DNA from: an uncultured Eggerthellaceae bacterium
Lineage (GTDB): Bacteria; Actinomycetota; Coriobacteriia; Coriobacteriales; Eggerthellaceae
DNA: 64,000 nucleotides
NCBI GenBank assembly: GCA_910588205.1
Contig: CAJUQK010000001.1
Coordinates: 124,001 to 188,000, forward strand
Direction of reading: 5' to 3'
Part shown: piece by piece, positions 8,592-16,745 of the stretch
How the letters are laid out: each line of letters opens with the position of its first letter
Numbering within the stretch: position 1 is the stretch's first letter
The notes under the pieces: model-generated
Database searches by the model: none
What the model was told of the DNA's origin: nothing
The model's input: the letters and a program-made list of their open reading frames with translations, nothing else
Program-made: the position numbers and the translations under genes

Positions 8592-9578
8592 CTAGCAGCC
8601 GAGGGATCCCTGGAGTGCGGCTTTGACCTGCACGATGGCCTTGTCCAAGGGGCCAGGCAGGGTGAAGCCCGCAGCGGCCTTATGGCCTCCTCCACCGAAG
8701 AGGCCAGCGATGGCGGCCACATCGGTCCCATCCTTCGCGCGCAGGCTGCCGCGCACCTCATCTCCTCGCACCTTCAGGATGCAGACCACGCTCACCTGAC
8801 CCAAGGAGCGCAGGACATCTATGGCCCCTTCGCAATCAGCATAGCTGGCACCGTAGCGATCCATATCCTCTTGGGAGAGGAAGCTGAGAGCAACGGAGCC
8901 GTCACCCAAGAGCTCCATATGCTGGACGACAAGGGACTCCATCTGTACGGCGGCCAAGGTCTTGCTCTGGTAGAAGGCGGTGGATATGCCAGAAACGCTG
9001 ATTCCCGTGGCGACCATCTCAGAGGCCAAAGCGAAAGCCCGCTGATCAGCATTCTGATACTGGAAGCGGCCCGTATCGGTCATGAGGCCCGTATAGCAAG
9101 GACCGGCCAGCTCTGGACCAAGCGGCACCCCCGCCGCCTTCGCCACTTCCCAGACAAGGCAGGTGGCAGAGGGGGCCGATGGGTCTATATGGAAGATATC
9201 CGCTGGGCATTCTGACACCTCATGATGATCGAGGGTGATGGTGAACTGGGCACCTTGCCGCAATGCGCAGGCAGCTTGCCCCAGCCGGTCATCACCGGAA
9301 GCATCCACAGAGATGAAGGTAGCAGCCGGATGGGCTTCCGAGACGTTCACCAGAGAAGATGCACCGGGGATGCTCAGGAGTGCAGCATCCAAAGGCTCCT
9401 TCAGAGCCACGACCGGCTGGACTTCCTTCCCGAGGGCCTTGAGGATGGCGGTCATCCCTAAGACAGAGCCAATGCAATCACCATCAGGGCTCACGTGCCC
9501 ACAGACGATGAAGTCATCGTGGGTACGCAGTGCCTGGGCGATGGCAGCGAAAGAGGCTTGCTCCATAGAACCGACCAT
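8592..9578 (-). CDS. nrnA: DHH/DHHA1 phosphoesterase, NrnA-like nanoRNase / pAp phosphatase
   Basis: A protein of about 328 residues of the DHH family. The metal-binding motifs are GHVSPDGDCIGS, SVDASGDDRLG, TLDHHEVS (the DHH motif proper) and DTGRFQYQN, and the C-terminal DHHA1 domain ends with GGGGHKAAAGF. Family members degrade short oligoribonucleotides and 3'-phosphoadenosine 5'-phosphate. Its place between rbfA and truB is conserved in many Gram-positive genomes. The start is taken at ATG 9578, eight bases after the rbfA stop and behind GAGAGG; a second ATG 12 bases later is equally possible. Assignment to NrnA rather than to a cyclic-di-AMP phosphodiesterase rests on length and absence of an extra membrane or PAS domain. 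Confidence 0.87.
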   Translation of the reverse strand: MVGSMEQASFAAIAQALRTHDDFIVCGHVSPDGDCIGSVLGMTAILKALGKEVQPVVALKEPLDAALLSIPGASSLVNVSEAHPAATFISVDASGDDRLGQAACALRQGAQFTITLDHHEVSECPADIFHIDPSAPSATCLVWEVAKAAGVPLGPELAGPCYTGLMTDTGRFQYQNADQRAFALASEMVATGISVSGISTAFYQSKTLAAVQMESLVVQHMELLGDGSVALSFLSQEDMDRYGASYADCEGAIDVLRSLGQVSVVCILKVRGDEVRGSLRAKDGTDVAAIAGLFGGGGHKAAAGFTLPGPLDKAIVQVKAALQGSLGC

Positions 9579-9585
9579 GGTCCTC

Positions 9586-9963
9586 TCAGTATTCTTCGCC
9601 AATGCCTGCGGTCTTCTCGTAAGCAGCTTGACGCTGCTTCTCTGCATCAAGGTAGCGCCCGAGCTTCTCTGCGGCATCTACCGTATCATCTACGTGGAAG
9701 CGCAGTTCTGGCGCCTGCTTCCAATCCAACTTCTTCGCCATGAGAGAGCGGATATGGCCTTTGGCGGAATCAAGAGCAGCCTGCACCTCAGGGTAGCGAT
9801 CAGCCTCACAGGTGAAGTAGACGTCCGCATAGGCGCGATCATAGCTCACCTTGCAGCTGGTGATGGTGACCATCTCCAGGCGCGGATCGGATACATCGAA
9901 CAAGAGGATGCTGGAGATGACCTCGCGGGCTTGCTCATCTGCTTTGCGGTTTCCCTCTTTCAT
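9586..9963 (-). CDS. rbfA: 30S ribosome-binding factor A
   Basis: A small KH-fold protein of about 125 residues that assists late maturation of the 30S subunit and cold adaptation. The family pattern is seen in the N-terminal helix with RKADEQAREVISSILL followed by DPRL, the strands around VTITSCKVSYDRAYADVYF and the C-terminal PELRFHVDDT. The chosen ATG (9963) has GAGGAGG seven bases upstream. It follows infB by about 35 bases, the classic arrangement, and overlaps the upstream edge of the DHH gene's longest reading frame. Confidence 0.95.
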   Translation of the reverse strand: MKEGNRKADEQAREVISSILLFDVSDPRLEMVTITSCKVSYDRAYADVYFTCEADRYPEVQAALDSAKGHIRSLMAKKLDWKQAPELRFHVDDTVDAAEKLGRYLDAEKQRQAAYEKTAGIGEEY

Positions 9964-9997
9964 GATGCGACCTCCTCTATCCAAGGATGCTCGAGCG

Positions 9998-12724
9998 CTA
10001 TTCCGTGCGCTCGACTTCCTTGACAGTGTACCCCTCGATGGTGTCGCCTACCTTTATGTCTTGGAAACCTGTTATCCCGATGCCACATTCGTAGCCATGG
10101 GACACCGTCTTCACATCATCCTTGAAGCGGCGCAGAGAGGCGATGTCGCCCTCATAGACCACGGTACCGTCACGCACCACGCGCACCTTGTCGTCACGGG
10201 ATATCTCGCCTTCGAGCACGTAGCAACCGGCGATGAGGCCCACCTTCGGAACCTTGAAGGTCTCACGCACCTCGGCGATACCAGTATCCGCCTCCACGAT
10301 ATCCGGAGAGAGCAGGCCCACCCGTGCAGCGTTGATGTCCTCTATGGCCTGATAGATGACCCGGTAGAGGCGAACGTCCACCTTCTCCTTCTCGGCCTGC
10401 TGACGGGATTTGCCCGTGGGACGGACATTGAAGCCGATGATGATGGCATCTGATGCTGCGGCCAAAGTCACATCCGTCTCGGTGATGCCACCCACAGCCG
10501 AATGGACGATATTGATGCGCACCTCGGATTGATCCATCTTCTCGAACGCATCCCGGAGGGCTTCGATGGAGCCTTGGACATCCGCCTTGATGATGAGGTT
10601 CAAGTCGGTCTGCTTACCCTCCTCGATGCGGCTGAACAGGTCATCTAGGCTCATATGGGAAGTGTGCTGCTGTTCGGCCAAGCGCTCACGCAGAGCACGC
10701 TCCTCCGCTAGCTTGCGGGCATCGCGCTCGTCTTCGAAGACACGGAACTCATCGCCCGCCACCGGCACGGAGTTCAGGCCCAGGATCTCCACCGGATCAG
10801 AGGGCAGCGCCTCATCCACGTGGTTGCCGCGCGGGTCCACCAGGGCGCGCACATGGCCATAGGAGGTACCTGCCACCACGGCATCTCCGGGATGGAGGGT
10901 GCCTCGCTGGACGAGCACGGTGGCTACAGGACCGCGGCCCTTGTCCAGATTCGCCTCGATGACGAAGCCTGATGCCAATGCATCCGGGTTGGCCTTCAGC
11001 TCAAGCACATCTGCCTGGAGGATGATGGTCTCCAGCAGGTCATCTATATGGAGCCCCTTCTTGGCAGATACGTTGACGAACATATTGGAGCCGCCCCACT
11101 CCTCAGGGATGACCTCGTATTCGGTCAGCTCCTGACGCACGCGGTCAGGGTTGGCTCCATCCTTATCGATCTTGTTCACGGCCACCACGATGGGCACATT
11201 GGCCGCCTTCGCATGGTTGATGGCCTCGATGGTCTGGGGCATCACACCGTCATCAGCAGCTACCACCAGCACGATGACATCGGTCACCTGAGCACCGCGG
11301 GCACGCATGGCGGTGAATGCCTCATGGCCTGGCGTATCGATGAAGGTGATCTGGCGACCATTGATATCCACCACCGATGCGCCGATGTGCTGGGTGATGC
11401 CACCAGCTTCGCTGGCCACTACACCGGTGTCACGGATGGCATCCAGCAAAGAGGTCTTGCCGTGGTCGACGTGACCCATGACAGTGACCACCGGCGGACG
11501 GGGCTTCAGATCATCCTCGGTGTCGTTGTAGACGACGACGTACTCCTCTTCAGGAGAGACCACGCGCACCTTGCGGCCCATATCATCGGCCACGATCTCT
11601 ATCAGATCATCGCTCATGGATTGGGTGACGGTGAGAGCCTGCCCCAACATGAAGAGCCGTTTGATGATGTCATTGGGCTGAACGCCCAGAAGCTCGGCCA
11701 GCTTGCCGACGGTTGCGCCTTGGGGCACCTCTACTACGGAATCATCCAGCACCAAAGTAGGATCTATGCCGCGCTCGATCGCTTGGGCTTCTGCCCGCTC
11801 CCGGGCCTCGGCTTCGCGCTTCTGCTTGCGCTTCTTGCGCCTTCCCTCCCCCTCGCTGTTGCCCGCTGCGGCTGCTACGGCAGCTCGGGCCTCAGCCAGC
11901 ACCTTGTCACGCTGGAGCTGTTCGGCCTGAACGGCCATCTGGGCGTAGCGGTCTTCGCCTTGAGCCCCTTGGGATTCCAGCTCGGGAACGCTCTGATGCT
12001 TGCTCTTCTTCCCCTTCTTGCCCTTGGGAGCCGTTGCTGCGTGGTTGGCTTCCTTCTGGGCTTGGATGCGGGCTTGCTCGGATTCGATCTGCGACAAGAG
12101 TGAGCTGAATTTCGCCTGAGCTGGTTGGGCTGTGGCGGCGGGCGCAGCTTTCGCAGGCTTCTCCTCCGGTTGGGCCTTGGCACTCTTCTGATTGCGGTGG
12201 CGCAGCTTCTCTTCGATGGCCTGCTTCTTGGCCACTTCAGCCGCGCGCTTCTCGGCGGCGGCGCGGGCCTTGGCTTCGGCCTTCTCGCGCTCTACCCGCT
12301 TCTTCTCGTTCTCTATCTGCGAAGCTAGGCTCTCGAATCCAGAGGCTTTCGTCTCGATCTTCTTGACAACCTTATCCTTCGCCGCGGGAGCGCTCTCTGA
12401 GGATTCGCCGCGGGCTTCCTTGGCCGCCTTGCGCTCAGCCAGCTCCTTTTCCACAGCTGCCTTGCGCTCTGCTTCCTCTTTCGCCTTCTCGGCTTCGACC
12501 TTCTTCTGCTCCTCTTCGATGGCCGCCCGCTCTTCGTCTTTCAGATCCCCCGAGCGTTGGAGGACCTCCGGCTCGAAGGTCTCACGGATCTTCGCGATAT
12601 CCTCATCAGACAGGATGGAGGCATGGGATTTCGCAGCGATCCCGTTATCGCGAAGACGCGTGAGCATCTCCTTGCTCGTGAGCTCATATTCCTTTGCTAG
12701 TTCATGTACTCGCATTCCAGCCAT
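9998..12724 (-). CDS. infB: translation initiation factor IF-2
   Basis: A protein of 908 residues that delivers initiator tRNA to the ribosome. The N-terminus holds an IF2N module (MAGMRVHELAKEYELTSKEML) followed by about 250 residues rich in Lys, Glu and Ala, a predicted charged coil; a second IF2N-like module starts near VEVPQGATVGKLAELLG. The GTPase has GHVDHGKTSLLD (G1), DTPGHEAF (G3), NKIDKDGANP (G4) and VSAKKG (G5). Domains II to IV follow to the end. The start overlaps the ylxR stop region, with GAGGG upstream of ATG. Long charged N-termini are common in Actinomycetota IF-2. Confidence 0.97.
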   Translation of the reverse strand: MAGMRVHELAKEYELTSKEMLTRLRDNGIAAKSHASILSDEDIAKIRETFEPEVLQRSGDLKDEERAAIEEEQKKVEAEKAKEEAERKAAVEKELAERKAAKEARGESSESAPAAKDKVVKKIETKASGFESLASQIENEKKRVEREKAEAKARAAAEKRAAEVAKKQAIEEKLRHRNQKSAKAQPEEKPAKAAPAATAQPAQAKFSSLLSQIESEQARIQAQKEANHAATAPKGKKGKKSKHQSVPELESQGAQGEDRYAQMAVQAEQLQRDKVLAEARAAVAAAAGNSEGEGRRKKRKQKREAEARERAEAQAIERGIDPTLVLDDSVVEVPQGATVGKLAELLGVQPNDIIKRLFMLGQALTVTQSMSDDLIEIVADDMGRKVRVVSPEEEYVVVYNDTEDDLKPRPPVVTVMGHVDHGKTSLLDAIRDTGVVASEAGGITQHIGASVVDINGRQITFIDTPGHEAFTAMRARGAQVTDVIVLVVAADDGVMPQTIEAINHAKAANVPIVVAVNKIDKDGANPDRVRQELTEYEVIPEEWGGSNMFVNVSAKKGLHIDDLLETIILQADVLELKANPDALASGFVIEANLDKGRGPVATVLVQRGTLHPGDAVVAGTSYGHVRALVDPRGNHVDEALPSDPVEILGLNSVPVAGDEFRVFEDERDARKLAEERALRERLAEQQHTSHMSLDDLFSRIEEGKQTDLNLIIKADVQGSIEALRDAFEKMDQSEVRINIVHSAVGGITETDVTLAAASDAIIIGFNVRPTGKSRQQAEKEKVDVRLYRVIYQAIEDINAARVGLLSPDIVEADTGIAEVRETFKVPKVGLIAGCYVLEGEISRDDKVRVVRDGTVVYEGDIASLRRFKDDVKTVSHGYECGIGITGFQDIKVGDTIEGYTVKEVERTE

Positions 12725-13009
12725 CTAGCATCCCTCGCATCCGTGAACCTCAGCGTGAACCGCTTCTCTCAGATCCCTCAGTATCTCTTCTTGCGTTCTC
12801 TGGTCTATCTTGCAGCGCAGCGCCGCTGACAGCCGACGAGCGGCTGAAGCGGTATCAAGGCAGTCCACTGAGCATACATAGGCGCCTCGACCCGGCCCTC
12901 TGCCCGTCTGGTCAAGGGCTGCCTTGCCGAGACTGTCCCGGTAGATCCGATGCAGTGACCCCTTAGGGGCGATCCTCCTGCAACCTATGCATGTTCTCTC
13001 ACGCCTCAA
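12725..13009 (-). CDS. YlxR/RnpM family RNA-binding protein (DUF448)
   Basis: A protein of 94 residues with the family signature RTCIGCRRIAPKGSLHRI near the start and GRGPGRGAYVC in the middle. Members of this family sit between nusA and infB in many bacteria and bind RNA; the B. subtilis member was reported to modulate RNase P. The start is read as TTG (13009) with GGAAGG seven bases upstream, which places the C-x2-C motif at the very N-terminus as usual. The C-terminus ends with the cysteines HGCEGC. The stop codon abuts the infB start, so translation is likely coupled. Confidence 0.9.
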   Translation of the reverse strand: MRRERTCIGCRRIAPKGSLHRIYRDSLGKAALDQTGRGPGRGAYVCSVDCLDTASAARRLSAALRCKIDQRTQEEILRDLREAVHAEVHGCEGC

Positions 13010-13042
13010 ACGCGTACCTTCCGTTCGGTCATCCGAAACCTG

Positions 13043-14281
13043 CTAGCCCTCATCGCACGCTGCATGGACACCGCAATAGCGGGAACCCTCGCGAGCATGG
13101 TTGCGGCACCGCGTGCCGTCTTCGCTGACGTAGCTGCAGAAATCGTCATCGAAGGTCTCATCGTCATCGATCAGGCTATCGTTACCCTCCAGGGGCTCCC
13201 CCTGGAAGCTGGCGGATTTGATGTCTATGTGCCAGCCGGTGAGCCGAGCGGCCAAACGGGCGTTCTGTCCCTCTTTGCCGATGGCCAAAGAGAGCTGATC
13301 GTCCGGCACGATGACCGTAGCATAGTTGTTGTCCGGATCGATGGAGACATGGGACACCCGGGCCGGAGATAGGGCGTTGGCCACGTAGGTGGCTGGGTCA
13401 TCGCTCCACTGGATGACATCCACGCGCTCGTTGCGCAGCTCCTCTACCACCATGCGCACGCGCGATCCCTTCGGACCAACGCAGGCGCCTACGGGGTCAA
13501 GATTAGGCTCTCGGGAGGCCACAGCCACCTTGGAGCGGGCTCCGGGCTCTCGAGCAATGGATTTGATCTCCACGATGCCGTCGTAGATCTCAGGCACCTC
13601 TATCTCGAAGAGGCGGCGAATCAGATCAGGGTGCGTACGTGAGACGATGATAGTGGGACGGGATTGCTCTCCCCGCGCCCGCGTTTGCTCACCCGATGGG
13701 TCCCGCACGTCTATGATGAGCACCTTCAGACGCTGGTTGTGGCGATAGTGCTCATTGGAGGGCCGTTCGTTGCGCTCAGCGGGGTTGCGCTTGGTGTCGT
13801 AGTGAGGCAGCTCCGCCTCGACGCCATCACGGATCTTGATGATGGTGAAATCCTGGGTCCCCTGGAGCACCGTGCCGGTGATGAGGTCCCCCACTCGATC
13901 GGAGAACTCCTCATAGATGGACTTGCGGGCAGCATCGCGTACGATGGAGGAGATGACGCTCTTGGCGTTCTGGGCAGCGATGCGGCTGATGTCACCCGGG
14001 GTCACATCCCGCTCTTCGAACTCAGAGTAGATATGCTCCTCGAGCCCCGTCTCAGGGTCGATCCGGACCTCGGGCTCCCCTACCGGGACCAACTCGTAGA
14101 CGTAGATCTTGCCCGTCTGGCGATCGATGGTCACCCGGGCATCATGATCCAGGTCCAAGATGCGCTCATAACTGCGCGCCAGAGAATCCTCCAGGCGTTC
14201 GATGATATAGAACTCGTCGATCTTGCGCTCGTGCGCAAGCATCTGTAGCGCTTCGATCAAAGAGTATTCTTCGTCTGCCAT
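13043..14281 (-). CDS. nusA: transcription termination/antitermination factor NusA with a Cys/His-rich C-terminal tail
   Basis: A protein of 412 residues that binds RNA polymerase and nascent RNA to modulate pausing, termination and antitermination. It has the N-terminal polymerase-binding domain, an S1 domain (about residues 130-205) and two KH domains marked by VGACVGPKGSRVRMVVEEL and LSLAIGKEGQNARLAARLTGW. After the second KH domain comes an acidic linker and an extra tail with Cys382, Cys392, His395, Cys403 and His406, a spacing that suggests a small zinc-binding knuckle. Typical short bacterial NusA ends soon after the KH domains. It is the second gene of the rimP operon. Confidence 0.96.
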   Translation of the reverse strand: MADEEYSLIEALQMLAHERKIDEFYIIERLEDSLARSYERILDLDHDARVTIDRQTGKIYVYELVPVGEPEVRIDPETGLEEHIYSEFEERDVTPGDISRIAAQNAKSVISSIVRDAARKSIYEEFSDRVGDLITGTVLQGTQDFTIIKIRDGVEAELPHYDTKRNPAERNERPSNEHYRHNQRLKVLIIDVRDPSGEQTRARGEQSRPTIIVSRTHPDLIRRLFEIEVPEIYDGIVEIKSIAREPGARSKVAVASREPNLDPVGACVGPKGSRVRMVVEELRNERVDVIQWSDDPATYVANALSPARVSHVSIDPDNNYATVIVPDDQLSLAIGKEGQNARLAARLTGWHIDIKSASFQGEPLEGNDSLIDDDETFDDDFCSYVSEDGTRCRNHAREGSRYCGVHAACDEG

Positions 14282-14299
14282 CTTTCCAAGCTCCCTTCG

Positions 14300-14764
14300 C
14301 TAGAACTCAACGGTTCCGATGATGTTCGCTTTGCTCATATCCCCTAAGGGCACGTTGACATCTCCGTCATCCATGCCGATGGTCACCTGTTCGCCTTCTA
14401 CGGACTTGAGGATGCCCGTGAAGCTCTTGCGACCGTCCAGGGCGCGTACGGTCTTCAACTTCACCTTCTGGCCCACCGCAGCCTGGAAGTGCTCCCGGGT
14501 ACGCAGCGGGCGGTCTATGCCAGGAGAGGAGACTTCCAGCACATAGGCACCGGGGAACGGATCCAGCTCATCCATGAGCGCTCCGATCCAGGCCTGCGCC
14601 TCGGTGAGCTCATTGAAGGTCACGCCCTCGTCCGTGTCTATGTAGACACGGACCGTAGGTGACTTCTTGGCACCGGTCACCTCCAGCGTCACCACCTCTA
14701 TGCCATGATCGACCGCTAGGGCCTCGATGGCATCCAGCAGGTTCTGTTCCTTCTGCGTGAGCAT
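14300..14764 (-). CDS. rimP: ribosome maturation factor RimP
   Basis: A protein of 154 residues needed for 30S assembly. The N-terminal domain ends in the conserved segment YVLEVSSPGIDRPL, and the C-terminal SH3-like barrel contains REHFQAAVGQKVKLKT and FTGILKSVEGEQVTI. The ATG at 14764 follows GAGGAG; reading frames starting further upstream would pass through the leader hairpin and are not supported by a ribosome binding site. First gene of the translation operon; a promoter and an attenuator-like structure lie in the 140 bases before it. Confidence 0.94.
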   Translation of the reverse strand: MLTQKEQNLLDAIEALAVDHGIEVVTLEVTGAKKSPTVRVYIDTDEGVTFNELTEAQAWIGALMDELDPFPGAYVLEVSSPGIDRPLRTREHFQAAVGQKVKLKTVRALDGRKSFTGILKSVEGEQVTIGMDDGDVNVPLGDMSKANIIGTVEF

Positions 14765-14803
14765 GGTCTCCTCGTCTTCGCTCCCGAACCATTCCCTATT
14801 GCA

Positions 14804-14852
14804 TAAAAAAAGCGGGTCCGGTGGCCCACTTTTCTCAAACATTGCGAAAAGT
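14804..14852 (-). promoter_or_regulatory. attenuator-like hairpin pair in the rimP leader
   Basis: On the minus strand, between the rimP promoter and gene, AGTGGGCC pairs with GACCCGCT (8 positions, one G-T pair and one mismatch, 4-base loop) and is followed directly by seven T residues: an intrinsic terminator inside the leader. Just upstream, ACTTTTC can pair with GAAAAGT (7 bp, loop of 11), and the 3' arm of that helix shares three bases with the 5' arm of the terminator, so the two cannot fully form together. This resembles an antiterminator/terminator switch for the operon that contains nusA. No leader peptide with its own ribosome binding site was found. Confidence 0.6.
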
Positions 14853-14876
14853 TCAGTTGAATACGTAGCGCGTGGG

Positions 14877-14905
14877 ATATTACCATACCTGGGAACGTAG
14901 CGCAA
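14877..14905 (-). promoter_or_regulatory. predicted sigma-70-type promoter of the rimP-nusA-infB operon
   Basis: TTGCGC and TAATAT separated by 17 bases, read on the minus strand about 110 bases before rimP. The expected transcript start leaves a leader of about 105 bases that contains the attenuator hairpin. Confidence 0.6.
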
Positions 14906-14924
14906 AGCGAAGGAAGGGATCCGC

Positions 14925-15338
14925 TTGAAGAAGCTCATCGCACAGCTCATGAAGTTCGGCGTGGTAGGGGTCATCGCCTTCATCATCGACTACGGGCTCA
15001 TGGTGCTCTTGACCGAGGTCTTCGGCATCGACTACTTGGTGAGCGCAACGGTCTCCTTCACCGTTTCCGTGATCTTCAACTACATCGCATCCATGCGCTA
15101 CGTCTTCCGTCATCGGGAGGGCATGTCGAAGCGACGTGAGTTCATCATCTTCGTCACCCTCTCAGTGCTGGGACTCCTCATCAACGACCTCATCATGTGG
15201 GTGGGCACCGGCCTTTGGGGCATCAGCTATCTCATCACCAAGATCGTGGCCACGGTGATCGTGATGGTTTGGAACTTCGTCACCCGCAAGCGGTTCCTCG
15301 ACGCCGACGACGAGCCCATCGCAGACGATCTGGTGTAA
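14925..15338 (+). CDS. GtrA family membrane protein
   Basis: A protein of 137 residues with four predicted membrane helices (about residues 9-27, 36-55, 74-92 and 99-118), the typical size and pattern of the GtrA family, whose members are linked to transport of lipid-linked sugars for cell surface polysaccharides. Conserved features are the N-terminal QLMKFGVVGVIAFIIDYG and the Phe-Asn-Tyr of helix 2. The start is TTG (14925) behind AAGGAAGGG. It is transcribed divergently from rimP and is followed by a PaaK-like ligase gene on the same strand; no glycosyltransferase gene is nearby, so its partner is unknown. Confidence 0.82.
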   Translation: MKKLIAQLMKFGVVGVIAFIIDYGLMVLLTEVFGIDYLVSATVSFTVSVIFNYIASMRYVFRHREGMSKRREFIIFVTLSVLGLLINDLIMWVGTGLWGISYLITKIVATVIVMVWNFVTRKRFLDADDEPIADDLV

Positions 15339-15407
15339 TGTGCTATCTTCTCGCCCGAGGGCGAGAGCCAAAGAGAATCCGAGCAAGCGAAGGAATGAGC
15401 ACGGCCT

Positions 15408-16745
15408 ATGCGCAAGACCATCCCCTATGATCAGAAGTACTACGACCCTGAGATAGAGTGCATGCCCCGATCAGAGCTGGAGCAGATGCAGCTGGATCGC
15501 CTCAAGGCCATGCTCTCCTATGCCTACGAGAACACGGTCTACTACAAGCGCTCCTTCGATGAGGCGGGTGTGAGGCCTGAGGATGTGCAGACGCTCTCTG
15601 ACATCCAGAAGCTGCCGTTCATCGATAAGAAGACCGAGCGGGATACCCAGCATGTGGGGAGCTTCTTCGGAGAGATGTGCTCTGTGCCTGAAGAGGACGT
15701 GGTGTTCATGGCCACCTCTTCGGGATCCACGGGCGTGCCAACGGTGAGCCCCTTCACCCAAGAGGATTTCGATCTATGGCAAGACACCGAGGCCCGGCTG
15801 TTCTGGCAAGCGGGCATGCGCCCCTCCGACCGCTACGTCCATGGGCTCAACTTCGCCCTCTACGTGGGCGGCCCGGATGTCATCGGTGCCCAGCGCCTGG
15901 GAGCTCTGGCCATTTGGGTGGGCGCGGTACCCTCTGACCGCTTGCTGTTCGTACTGAAGCAATACCAGCCTACCGTCATCTGGACCAGCCCCTCCTACGC
16001 TTGGCAGCTGGGTGAGAAAGCGAAGGAGAAGGGCTTCGACCCGAAGACGGACTTCTCCATCCACACCATCATCGTTGCCGGTGAGCCAGGCGGCTCCATC
16101 CCCTCTACCCGGGCTGCCATCGAGGAGCTCTGGGGTGCGAAGGTGGTGGACTTCTTCGGTCTGTCAGACATCTACGGCGCCTGCGCCGCGGCCTGCGAAG
16201 CCCGAGATGGGCTGCATATCGTGGAGGATCAGATCCTGGTGGAGACGGTAGACCCCCATACCGGCGAGGTCTTGGAACCAGGAGAGCTGGGAGAGCTGGT
16301 CTACACCACCCTCATGAAGAAGGCGCGTCCCATGATCCGCTTCCGCACCGGAGACATAGGCTACGTATCCAACGAGCCTTGCCAGTGCGGGCGCACCTTG
16401 GCACGTATCCATATCACCGGGCGAAAGGATGAGATGTTCATCGTGGGAGCCGTGAACGTGTTCCCCACCGATATCGAATACGTGGTGCGGGCGGAGAAGG
16501 GCCTCACGGGCGAATACTCCATCCGCGTCTATACCGAGGACTTCACCACACGCTACGAAGTATCCGTAGAGCGCGCCCAGGGCTCTGAGGAACCCTATGA
16601 TGAAGTGGCCCGACGAGTGGAAGGGGCGCTCAAGACCCACACCGGCGTACGCCCGGCGAAGGTGATCGTCCATGACGCAGGCAAGCTGGGCACTTCCAGC
16701 GAACACAAGGCATCTCGATTCATCGATGAGAGGACGGATAAGTGA
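15408..16745 (+). CDS. PaaK-like phenylacetate-CoA ligase family protein (AMP-forming)
   Basis: A protein of 445 residues of the short acyl-adenylate family: it is expected to activate an aryl or aliphatic acid with ATP and transfer it to CoA. The AMP-binding P-loop is MATSSGSTGVPTV (residues about 103-115), the adenine contact region is VDFFGLSDIYG, and the hinge is RFRTGDIG followed by CQCGRT and HITGRKDEMF. The C-terminal domain has GVRPAKVIVHDAG and the usual late lysine region. The substrate cannot be read. The stop overlaps the next start (TGATG), so it is cotranslated with a LysR effector-domain protein. Confidence 0.87.
   Translation: MRKTIPYDQKYYDPEIECMPRSELEQMQLDRLKAMLSYAYENTVYYKRSFDEAGVRPEDVQTLSDIQKLPFIDKKTERDTQHVGSFFGEMCSVPEEDVVFMATSSGSTGVPTVSPFTQEDFDLWQDTEARLFWQAGMRPSDRYVHGLNFALYVGGPDVIGAQRLGALAIWVGAVPSDRLLFVLKQYQPTVIWTSPSYAWQLGEKAKEKGFDPKTDFSIHTIIVAGEPGGSIPSTRAAIEELWGAKVVDFFGLSDIYGACAAACEARDGLHIVEDQILVETVDPHTGEVLEPGELGELVYTTLMKKARPMIRFRTGDIGYVSNEPCQCGRTLARIHITGRKDEMFIVGAVNVFPTDIEYVVRAEKGLTGEYSIRVYTEDFTTRYEVSVERAQGSEEPYDEVARRVEGALKTHTGVRPAKVIVHDAGKLGTSSEHKASRFIDERTDK

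Noticed and set aside
11048..12103. A 351-codon plus-strand frame opposite infB
   Set aside because: Lies within IF-2 with intact GTPase motifs on the minus strand; no start signal.
15350..15365. Hairpin CTCGCCC / GGGCGAG between the GtrA-like and PaaK-like genes as a terminator
   Set aside because: Seven base pairs at most with a very small loop, and no U-tract; it could as well be a chance palindrome or a processing site.
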